This document shows, one piece after another, positions 10,890 to 22,100 of a stretch of DNA of 64,000 nt. This DNA comes from Sabellastarte sp. h YS-2021 (lineage: Eukaryota > Annelida > Polychaeta > Sabellida > Sabellidae), in NCBI GenBank assembly GCA_964017235.1, contig OZ024931.1, forward strand, positions 20,436,189 through 20,500,188. Direction: 5' to 3'. The notes under the pieces were generated by a model, which worked only from the letters and a program-made list of their open reading frames with translations, made no database searches and was not told the DNA's origin. Within the stretch, counting starts at the first letter, position 1, and each line of letters starts with the position of its first letter. A program made the position numbers and the translations under genes.

Positions 10890-11031
10890 GCTTGGGTTTT
10901 ACATTCCAACCAACAGCCAGAGTCAAATTGGGATAGGTCCTCGGCTTTAATTTGTCAATTGTAGGAGTCGAACCAGCACAGAGATGACAGGCTGTGAACA
11001 GATGTCAGACCTACTAACCCACCAGGCCAAT
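10890..11031 (-). repeat. tRNA-derived SINE, family C
   Basis: On the minus strand it begins GGCCTGGTGGGTTAGTAGG (box A-like) and has box B GGTTCGACTCC about 55 bp downstream. The core word TTTTACAT..CCAACCAACAGCCAG corresponds to the core of families A and B. Tail region short or lost; no target duplication found. Confidence 0.6.
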
Positions 11032-11228
11032 AAGGATCTCTTTTGCTTTTCATGGTTCATATATATTAGTTAATGCTTAGCTCATGCTCTAAGGGTAGGA
11101 CAATACAAATAAATGGGGTAGATTGTGTTACATGAGACATATAGCATGGCCAATTTTGAGTTTTTGCACCAAAGTTTGATTGTGGTACCGCACAAAATTC
11201 TGCAATGCAAACAAGCAGATTTTGAAAA

Positions 11229-11459
11229 TTATTTATTTATCTCGGGTTTTACGTCACTTTGGACACTGTACAGGTCATATCACGACGGGTAGTTGGGAGG
11301 GCAGAGGAAAACCAGTACATACAATTCGTCAGGGTTCTGTACTGTAAACTGCCGACCATCGGCAAACAACTACCAGCTTTCCCACTTGAGGCCGTGCCGG
11401 GAACCGAACCCCGGCCTCAGGTGGGAGGCAAGAGTGTTACCACTCTGCCACCGTGGCCT
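11229..11459 (-). mobile_element. tRNA-derived SINE, family B
   Basis: Matches the copies at 24473 and 48842 over its full length. On the minus strand the head starts GGCCACGGTGGCAGAGTGG (box A TGGCAGAGTGG) with a GGTTCGGTTCC box B. The core ends at GTCCAAAGTGACGTAAAACC and the tail is AAATAAAT. Short open frames across it are artefacts. No clear target duplication remains. Confidence 0.85.
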
Positions 11460-11460
11460 A

Positions 11461-12358
11461 TGCATTCATAAAGCAGCATTTACAATTTTTTCAACTTCAT
11501 TCTACATAGATTTACTTCGATCACAGTGAAAAAAATAGTGCCCAAGAGTATAAACTTTATTACAGTACCAACAATGAGAACTTTACAATATTCCACAGGT
11601 ATAAGTGGAAAAAATCCAGTTTTAACTATGAAAGGCTTTTTCAAGTTCAGTTTGTGCAATTAATAAAGGTATTTTTTCATCTTGCAGTATATCATGATAT
11701 CAGCTGTTGTCCTCATATTTTCACCAATAAATCTGTCCTTTATGTATCCTACTTGATCATAAGACATAATTTCATTTAAATGTGTTTATTTTAATCTTGT
11801 TGCACAAACTGTTGTTAAAATTTTATAATCTATATTGAGAAGGCTAATTGGGATCACTAGCTATTACATGTATAATACTTAACACTTATTGGCAGACATA
11901 CTAAACTACATTGGAAAATTCATTGGCTTCTACATTGATAATTTTGTAGCACGCACAGTTGAAGAACATACAGGAGAAACTATTGACAGAGAACCTTCTC
12001 CAGCTTAATGTAATTTTATCACATTCATCTAACTTGTTTAATGTTATTTACATAAATACTATTTAGTTTTTTTAGTGAAGTTTTTGGTGGTATTGTTTCG
12101 TCTTTTTGCAAAATAAAGAAAGGACATGTTGACAATGGGATAGTAAATGATTTAAATGGCTTTGGTGGTGATACTGGTCACCATCTGGATCCCGGAATTC
12201 TTTAAAGGTTTTTTTTCATTGTACTCATAAGCAATATTGGAGGTGTTAGACTTTGGCAGAGGTAGGCAGTCTCCGAGTGCTCTTGTTATTTAATATTGTA
12301 TATATCATTTATCTTTCACCACATGTCTGCATACTGAAACCAAATTTTTTTTAAAATC
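11461..12358. other. Downstream flank of the NAT16-like gene; no gene seen
   Basis: AT-rich sequence with no coding character. Any 3' untranslated sequence of the minus-strand gene would end near the polyadenylation signal at about 12359. Confidence 0.4.
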
Positions 12359-12364
12359 TTTATT
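12359..12364 (-). promoter_or_regulatory. Candidate polyadenylation signal of the NAT16-like gene
   Basis: AATAAA on the minus strand, about 90 bases after the stop codon at 12453. A second AATAAA at 12435-12440 lies only 13 bases after the stop and is less likely to be used alone. Confidence 0.4.
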
Positions 12365-12452
12365 TAACTGATGTGTCAGATTTCTCAACATAATATGTGA
12401 CATGTACAGTTAAACTTTGACTTTCTTATTTGAATTTATTTCAGTTTTAAAT

Positions 12453-13100
12453 TTACAGCTTGTTGCCTCTCCTTGTTATCAAAGGATGTTTCATCTCTAC
12501 GACAAATTGTCGTTCTAATGGCATATCAGTGTTTTTGTTGTTTAAGAGTAATTTGGTTGACATGAAGCTATTAAACTCATTGATAACACTTTGACTGAAA
12601 GTGCCTTCCATAAGACATATGTACACATATGCATCATTAGCAGTCTGACTTTGTTTTAGTAATGATGGGATGGTAGAAATGTGCTTAATTGTATGAGCCA
12701 CTAATGAATTAAGATTGCTGAAGCCATAGTAATCAATGGTATATTTTAGTGTATCCATAGTTATGTCCATCTCAGCAGCTGCTCCAAATGATATTGCCTG
12801 CAGTTGATGTTTCTTGTCATATGAAGCAAATACAGTGGGCTTTTCATGGCCATTTATCATAATATCAATGTTTGACTTGTAGTTCAAATCAAGAGGTGAG
12901 TTATCAACTATAACTATGCCACTAGGAATGTACTTTTGTCTAAAGATGATGTCATCAAAAAGTTTGAAAATGTTATCTGATCCTAGTTTGTATATGACAT
13001 CATTTTGACATTCGAACTCTGCTTCAAACATTCTATGATATGTTTCCACAGTTGTGCATACAGCTGTAATGGATTCTTTCCATGCCAAATGCACAAAGTG
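12453..13100 (-). CDS. NAT16-like: NAT16-like exon 4 (C-terminal domain)
   Basis: Residues 140-354 of the protein, ending in a stop at 12453-12455. The acceptor is TTTCAG followed by CAC TTT GTG CAT, in phase 0 with exon 3. It holds motifs such as FRQKYIPSGIVIVDNSPLD and a GFSNLNSLVAHTIKHIS stretch, matching the position of the NAT16 C-terminal region that mimics a second GNAT half. No in-frame stops. The first Met seen in a naive frame is actually a GTG codon, so this is an internal exon and not a separate gene. Confidence 0.85.
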   Translation of the reverse strand, partial: HFVHLAWKESITAVCTTVETYHRMFEAEFECQNDVIYKLGSDNIFKLFDDIIFRQKYIPSGIVIVDNSPLDLNYKSNIDIMINGHEKPTVFASYDKKHQLQAISFGAAAEMDITMDTLKYTIDYYGFSNLNSLVAHTIKHISTIPSLLKQSQTANDAYVYICLMEGTFSQSVINEFNSFMSTKLLLNNKNTDMPLERQFVVEMKHPLITRRGNKL

Positions 13101-16100
13101 CTGAAATTACAAATGAAAAATACAGTTCAGCTCTGTACATCTAATTATCATGGTTAAAAATCTTGATAGAAAACTAGATTTCATTTCGGTTTTTACGTTA
13201 ACATTTGTTGAATAAAAAGTATCAGAAATTGATACAGTATTTTACACATGTTTCTGTCACTAAAATAACTAAATCATGACATTTATGCCATCATTTTAAA
13301 GTCTTCCATTCCAAACAAAATGTATTTTCATTCTATCTATCACTGAATATAAATTAAAAAAATTTAAGTTGGTCTTCATGAAATTGTTCACAGAACTGAC
13401 AGAAGCACTCATAACAATAAATGAATTGTGCATCTATACACTGCGTAAAGTCTTACACATATATATGTACATAAGGTATTTAGAAATTTAATGTAGCAAA
13501 TTACCCGGATTGCTGGCACAGCAATAATGTTAGGACTTTGATAGGCTGCCTTCTCATTCAAGACTACACCTCTGAGTACTTTTATCTGAGGATGTTCTTT
13601 TGTTATCCATTCTCTAACGGTATTTGCCCTCAACTCTTGAAATATTCCTGCAAACATTGTACAAATAAAATCAAGTTTCATTGAAATTCAAATGGCAATT
13701 CAAATGTTTTACTTAATAAACTACATATAAAAATTTTTAGATTCAGTTTTTTTACATGTGTGTTTTTACAATGTCATTAAAGGTTCACGGTTAGGCTGAA
13801 TAGAGAAAATACATTAGATATTGGTAGATGCAGGCACATATTTGATCTGAGATCATTCAGTTTGCCCTACCACAGTCTTAGGAAAATCTGCATCTGTCTA
13901 CTGCAAAGATGGGTAAATCCTTATCCCCTCCTAACTGTATAATGTTTATCTAGATGCCATGAGTGTGATTGGCAGTGCTCCAGGCCTGTGCCAACATGAT
14001 GCTTCCTGTTGAACAGGACATTAAAATTCTAACTTTGAATTTGGACAAGTGTGACAAAGTGATCAATGATGAACATGCACTTAAAATCTGATTATGCATG
14101 TTTTTGTTCAGTCCAGAAGTTTTTCCCAAGTTATTTTGTACATTCAAAGTGCCTCCATCAAAATGAGTTTGTTCATGTGTATGTTGATGTGTCTGTTTTA
14201 CTGTTTGTCAGCGGTTATGATAACTCTAAAAGCAATGAAGGGATGTTTTGTAGGGCCTGGCCAAAGGAAGAAGTGGTCCAAACTTTTAAAAGACCTCGTT
14301 CCTATTTGGATACAAAAATCTTGAATTTTATAAGGTTTCATTTTCAAGGTATTTTTAATGGCTTTGGCTTTCTGGTTGACATAATTTGACATAAGTGGAT
14401 CTCCATAAACGACGTACATGGGTAGGACCTTTTCAAGGGAGAAGTGTTCAGATTTGGAGAGAGATTCCGATTGTATTCTGGATTAAAATGTGGAGATGTC
14501 CCCTGGTGGAAATGTGTTCTCTATGAGTGCTTCTTAATTAGGAGGTTTGTAAAAGAGAAATGAGGGGGTTTTACAAAATTTATTTAATACATATCTATGT
14601 AAATTTTAAATTGAATTTTGATGTGTAATTAGTTTGTGAAAGTATACATTTTGTGGCACTTTCCAAAAAAAATACTGAACTTTGCATGATTTAATTTTGG
14701 ATATTTTTTATTTAAATTTAACAGCGACAGAATGGATTTAGGTAAAAATTAATTTAACCAGATGAATCTTGTGATGGTAGTTGGATAAAGTTTTTTGAGT
14801 TTATATCATTCATGCACTGTAATGTCGGTGCACAGGATAATATTAACAAGAAAGAACTCATAGAGGCAGGACCTCTATCACAGGGACATTTCCGAAAATT
14901 CAGGATTTTTTTGTATCCAGAATATAATCTGGTCTTCCCCAGAATATACACACTTTGTCCTTTGGTAAAGCCCACCGACACAAAAATTTCATAATGAGCT
15001 GCTCATTACTTTTAGAGTTACTGGAGATAAACAGGAAAATATATTCCAGATTTTTGGGGAATCCCCACCCCAGTGGAGGTCTGTGCTCCATGGGGGCTTT
15101 CAAGTTTTCAGAATGATAATACAATGAACATTTATATCAAATAATCCTAAAAATATGTTTTGTACCATCTAGGTAATATGGGATTTTTTATCCAATAAAT
15201 GTTTTAATACTCTCAATCCATGGTAAATCATTTTCTGTTCTTGAGATTGTGTCCTCCTTTTTGGCCTTGGTCGGGGTATGGATCATCGGGATCGACCAAG
15301 GGGAGTCACCAGTCGGTCTTGCTTCACGATTGGAGGGATCCCCCAAACAAGTGAAACAACCCAGTTGAAATTGTTACATATATTGGACACTATATTAGTA
15401 CATTGTATATTACATATATTAGGCACTATATTAGTGCATTGTTTAATTTAAGCTTTATGTTTATACATTGTCATAAAAGATAATTGTGTTGTTGGTTCTT
15501 TTTGTGTGTTGACATTTAAAGTAAGGGAGTTATTGACTTTTGTGTTTTAGTGTTTATTGATCTGTTCACAGACTGAGGGAAATCCCCCCCTCAGTGGTTA
15601 TGTTAGATTTGGGGAAACCCAATTACCAGTAGTTTCTAGAACTTCCTCCTTTGGCCTAGATGGCTCAAGATTTATTTTTTTGAGTTGGTTCTGTACAATT
15701 CCAGAGAAATCTGTGAATGTATATAAGGAATGTACATCTGACCACAAGTGAACTTTGTATTCACTTGCTATAAGGAGAGCTATTGTGTTTTGGAGTATAA
15801 TATATGCTTATATCACTGTGAACTTTTACTGGAGTGAACTGGATACATCATCTGGACAGATTTATTGTACTTTGGATATTTTGGATATTGTACATTCATA
15901 TAACAGAGAGTGAATTTACTGCATTTTGGACATTGTCCACATCTTGGAGCAGACAGTACAGTTGTGTTAACTCTCTAAAAATCTCCAGACAGACATTCTG
16001 TGTGACTGGATATATAAAGAATAGCAGGACAAGAACCTTTTGTGTTGTTGAGTGTGAGACAGGTCACAAGATATAGATATCCGTGTGTGAGTGAACATTG

Positions 16101-19100
16101 GACAGATCACAGGACAGACCATAGGACATTGGGTAGACCACAGAATATACTACAGGACGGATTACGGAACAGATTGCTGGATACAGCGGATAAACTTAAC
16201 TCATAATCTCTGTGGTCAGGTCAGCTAGATCTTATTATTGTATTAGTGTGTTTGGTTAAGAGCATACCAGTTGACTGTAATCATTATTGTTGACTATTAA
16301 ATAAATTTGTTAACATTGTGTTTTGGAGTATAATATATGCTTATATCACTGTGAACTTTTACTGGAGTGAACTGGATACATCATCTGGACAGATTTATTG
16401 TACTTTGGATATTTTGGATATTGTACATTCATATAACAGAGAGTGAATTTACTGCATTTTGGACATTGTCCACATCTTGGAGCAGACAGTACAGTTGTGT
16501 TAACTCTCTAAAAATCTCCAGACAGACATTCTGTGTGACTGGATATATAAAGAATAGCAGGACAAGAACCTTTTGTGTTGTTGAGTGTGAGACAGGTCAC
16601 AAGATATAGATATCCGTGTGTGAGTGAACATTGGACAGATCACAGGACAGACCATAGGACATTGGGTAGACCACAGAATATACTACAGGACGGATTACGG
16701 AACAGATTGCTGGATACAGCGGATAAACTTAACTCATAATCTCTGTGGTCAGGTCAGCTAGATCTTATTATTGTATTAGTGTGTTTGGTTAAGAGCATAC
16801 CAGTTGACTGTAATCATTATTGTTGACTATTAAATAAATTTGTTAAGTTTAACTTTTTGCTTTTTTTGTTACAACTTAAAGACAACCGGTAATTGCTACC
16901 GTGCTTGCCCGTGACCGTAACAAAATTTAATGTCGGTTTATTCACAAGATTTCTCCATTCCCATCCCCCACCATCAGACTGACTAGTGTGGGTTACAATG
17001 AGCCTGATAAAAGTCACAGGCTCCACCCACACTAGGCAAGCTTATATCCCAATGATTGAAAGTCATACTGAGCTTTAATGAAACAGCTGTAGCCAAATGG
17101 GATTTTGTTATTAACTATGAGTTCAGCATTTTGCATATTATATATACAGTGATTAAAGAATGTTACCAAAGAACCTAATTAGGAAACACAACTGTTTATG
17201 TGCCAGCTTGTCCTGGACAACCACCCCTAATTTAGTGTTTTCCACAACACTAGCAAAAAGGTTGTACAACAAAGCCCCGTATGTATGACTGTCATTATAA
17301 CTGGCAAGTGTATCCATATTCAAAATATAATATAACACGGGAACTAATAAACACCTGTGATACTGCAATCGTAACCCAAAATGTGGTTGATGAGAATTCA
17401 GGATGATGTGTACTTACATAATAGTTGCTCCAACTAACCGGTAGTGTACTTAGTAGATAAATGCGTCACAAGGCAATTGTGCTCAAGCTAAAGTAACATA
17501 AGAAGGGCACACATCATGGGCCGAAAAGGTGATGATGAATGAATGTAACATACATAATGAAGTATAAATATATATATGAAACTATATTATCAGCTTCGCC
17601 CAACCAGAGAAGTAAAGGAAAACTAGACCTACGCATCGGAAAAACGATGCAAATTTGTATCCACTGAAAAGACAACTCACCAAAGCCAGTGAGCCATCGT
17701 TTGACCTTCAAGGATGGACCAAAGGTCAAATCTAACATCAGAAGATTCCTAGTCCAAGATTTCATATGAGTTGGTTTCATACTGTAAACCTCTAGGATCA
17801 ATAATAAGTGAGTTATAAGCACTTTTAAGTTTGACTATCCTCGTTTGACCTTGGAGGAGGGCCCCAAGGTCAAATTCGACCACACCAAAAGATTCCCAGC
17901 TCATGATTTTCTATAGGTTGGGTAACCATCCCAAACCTCTAGGACCAATAATAAGCGAGTTATAAGCACTTTTAAGTTTGGCTATCCTCGTTTGACCTTG
18001 AAGGAGGGGCCCAAGGTCAAATCCGACCACACCAAAAGATTCCCAGCTCATGATTTTCTATAGGTTGGTTTACCATCCCAAACCTCTAGGACCAATAATA
18101 AGCAAGTTATAAGCTCTTTTAAGTTTGGCTATCCTCATTTGACCTTAAAGGAGGGGCCCAAGGTCAAATTGGATACCACAATGCAATACGTAAACAGGGG
18201 ATGCAAATGGCAGTAATTCGTCTTTATTTGGTAGTTGTGTACGGCATAAATGACACTCTAATCACCATTTGAGCTTCCCAGACTGGTCAAATCTGAAAGG
18301 AGGTCATCAGGGTTTTGGTCAAGTGGCCCTGGTGGGAATGAAAGTCGTATGAACCGTGAAGCGTGAGGCATGTCCTGTGTCAATGGAGATGATGGTAGTG
18401 GTGCATCCGAAGGAAGTGATTAGGGTCATATGTATATGAATTGAGGGTATATTAGGAAGAGGAAAAACCCAGGTGGAGTCAGGATTGTTGACTGACATGT
18501 CGGGTACAGTGTCAATTGGGTCAACCGTGGATGCTTCTAATTCTGGAGGATTGGATTAATCAGAGGAGTTCGTATGTTCCAAACTTGGAATGGATGAATT
18601 TTGGAAAAATTCATTCAATTCATCCTGATCCCAATTTTCTGGAGTGTCCATATACACAATCCACGCTTGAAACCATGCCGAAGGTTGTAGATAACAGGGG
18701 TTAATGCACTGCAAAGGGTGGCCATAAACATACTGGAGCGGCTGTAAGCGACCGTGTCCATTTATTTGTTGTTTTACGTCGCGTTCAACAGCCAGGGTCA
18801 TAGTGTGACGAGTAGTTTACAGGTGGAGGAAACCAGTGCATACTGCAATGTAAACCACCAGGCATTGGCAATTAACTACCAACTTTCCAACATGAAGTGT
18901 CCGGCCCGAGATTCGAACCGGCGGCCTCAGAGGTTGGAGGTGAGAACTCTAACCGCTACACCACCGAGCCCCCTATGACCGTGTCCAATGCAGACATATG
19001 TGAGTACATTCATTGACGGGCATCGGGGCCTGACTATAACGGATGGAAGAATACGTGTAGTAAGGTCAACCTGTGGTGAAAGAAACTGTTCGCACTCCTC

Positions 19101-22100
19101 CCATTGTCTGAAAAGACAATGCACTGGCAAGTAACTTAGGCTAGAGCTGCTATACATTTGTTCTTGACAATTATCTGTCGGAACTGTGCAGCTGTGGACA
19201 GTTTAGATGGGATGTGGTGCAATAAGCCAAACGTCTGGTGGTATGTGTTGTTCAGCCACTAGGCTACTGTCCGATCTGTCGGTGCCATTGCCATTGAGGG
19301 GCGTGTTTGATGTCATAGTATATCACTTGCACTGCCTATGACTGAATATTAAGTAATATTAATATGTACTTTAAAAGAACGAAAAGAAAACTGGAATCTG
19401 TGTTACACTTATAACTTCTTATTTGAGAGTTATGACTGCACAGTCAATTACATACGAAATTGGTGTTGAAACACTTTGTCATTTAACATATATTTATAGT
19501 GGTTGTGAGAGATACTTTACAGTATATGCCTTCAGAAAGGCAAACTATTAATATATCCAATTAGAAATGTATCAGAGTAGATATATATACACTTGTTTAA
19601 ATAAACAATGTCCCCTGTAGGGAGATATATAAAATATAATGTACATACACATTAAGCAACTCATCCAGTTCAAGAGTTTATGGAGGATACAAACTATTGG
19701 CTATAGTATGGATTTACTGGGTTATTTTGTCCCTGTTGGTCCAGTTAATAATTCGTGAGGCATGTCATGCTGTCCCAGTATGTTGTCATATATACATTGT
19801 GAAATTTCTGTGGCATATCGGGGATGCTTGTCAGGTGACGTGTGGTGGCTTGTGTCGAACTGGCAGACCGGCCAACATTGTGTGTGAAAGGATTTGGATG
19901 CCTAGTATTTACAGTGGTGAAAATAATAATACACAATATGAATTAACTGCTGAATGTCAACAATACGCAAGTTAATACAACTAATACAATCACCTGAATT
20001 ATGTGACCATCACCTATATATAAGTTTATTGTTAATTGCTATACTGCCTACTTACAATAGTGTAGTTGTCGTGTCTGTCGTTGTATCTTGTCGAAGACTA
20101 ATAATTTTCTTTTATGAGAATCACAATGGTGTTCTCCTTTGTTGTATAGTAAGTAATAATATCCCATGGGAATTCTTGTAACAAACACTAATAACAGTGT
20201 CTTGTATTTACAATGTCCATGTCATAATCACGACTGTCCACACTAATCTTGTGATAAAGGCTTTGTCTGAGTTGTTGGTAAAATAAATGCAAAAAAATGT
20301 TCATATCCTGTCCTTTAAGTGCATACCCAGATGAGTTTATCCACTAGATGGAAACCACAAAATATAAAAATCACTCCTTTCACAGCTGTAAAACATATAA
20401 AACAGCAAGGGGCAATGCAAGGAGAGGTGGCGTGGGGGAGCTATTAAAGAAATTAGTTGAAGATTTTATTTGACTGACCACTTGTTAAACATGTGCGTTT
20501 CCTTTTTGCAAAGTGAATATAAAAGACATGTAACATCTAAAATGTATAGTCCCATTCTAATCAGTATTTTGTTCAGATTCTACCTATATTATGAAAATGT
20601 GTATAATTCTTTACCAATGTCAAATCGTGTTCCTTTGTGACAAAACAACTGAACAAAAAAATGACACATAATCTTCATTGCTATTACAGATGGTGGATAC
20701 GTGCATGAAAAAAGACCTTCTAATCCTCCTGCCCAAGAAAACTACCGTGAATGTCCATCAAGTTTTTAGGTAAATGAATATTTTAAGACACAAATAAACA
20801 CATGCCCCAAGTGTCATAAGAACCATCATTACAGCACACTTAATCGCATGTGGCAGTACAAAAAGGTAGTTTAAAAATGATATAGTTTGATATTATGCAG
20901 ATCTTATTCGACAGACTATCTAGTTAAAATGTGCACAACATTCTGCATTCAGCAGAAATAATCTAAAGAACAGTATGTAATGTGACCTACACTGAAATAA
21001 AAACAATCACGTTCAAGCTTGATCTGAAAAATAAGTTTAAGCCAACTCTGACAGGCTTCGAAATGTATCTTAATCTTGTAGGCTTACTCACTTTGAGATA
21101 TTGGGGTTATAGATTGATGCTTTTAAATATATTAAAATATTCTAGCCAGACTGTAACACATCCCAGGTTCACTAAATTACATTCAGCTTTAACATGCCAC
21201 CAGCCAGAGAGAAGGTGTTATCAATACCAAGGAACTAGAGCATCTTTTTTATTCTACTTTGCTTCTGTAGTTCATCTGGCGTACAAACTAACTTGTAAAA
21301 TATCTGTTTCTTTGAATATGCATCCTTTTGCTGAGCTATGTCTCTAGCCCAATCAGGGTAAAGCAGTAAGTTTCTATTACCTACTGACTACTGCTATTAA
21401 TATCTACCTGCAGTACCAGGAAGTGCTCGTCCAAGATTTACTTCCATGGTAGTTCCATTATCAATAACCTTTCCTCCATGTATAGCAACCTGGAAAGAGA
21501 AAATGAAAGTATCATACTGCCTTGCTTCTGATCCAATTATTTAAATCTCTATTGGCTGCATCATGAAAGCAATTTCACTATTTGGCATAACCATTGCAAC
21601 ATTTTTACCCATTCAGAATAGATAAAGAGTTGAATTGAGTAGATAAGAATGTAGATATATAATAATTTAAAGTTATCTTTGAATCAAAATGAAAACCTTA
21701 AGTCCTTTGTGCATATATGTGATACTGAACTGATAACATACCAAGAACATATCAAATTGCAAGAAAAAAGACACCAATAACCCAAGTATGCGTCACAACA
21801 ATTAAATCACTCTGTAAAGTTCAAAAGTGTGTATGCCCAGAAGGTTGAAGCATAATGCCTGAAGGGGTTGAAAAAGGTTTATATGATTTGTGCCCTTTAC
21901 TCTCAAAAGAGAGGACATGAAAGAATTTAAAACTTAGGCTGCTACATCGAGTCTACAAATAGTTTTTTTTTTCACTGAGGTATTCTAGTTGACGATGTTT
22001 CAGAGTTTTCGAAGTGCTGAAGCCTATTTGAACTGTACTCTGGATTAAACTGGAAGCTAATGGAGTTTTATTAGCTGTGGGGTGATGTGGGAGAACCTGA

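Noticed and set aside
11259..11529. Plus-strand frames sharing QYIQFVRVLYCKLP with frames at 24465 and 48818
   Set aside because: The similarity is real but comes from the SINE family B, read against its orientation; not a gene family.
15834..16609. Two identical 80-codon frames
   Set aside because: They sit at the same position in both copies of the exact 533-bp duplication; composition is non-coding and no domain is recognisable.
19697..19975. 92-codon cysteine-containing frame with a hydrophobic N-terminus, resembling a small secreted protein
   Set aside because: It begins with TTG and not ATG, has no in-frame ATG near the start, lies in an intron on the opposite strand and shows no conserved spacing or repeat of the pattern.
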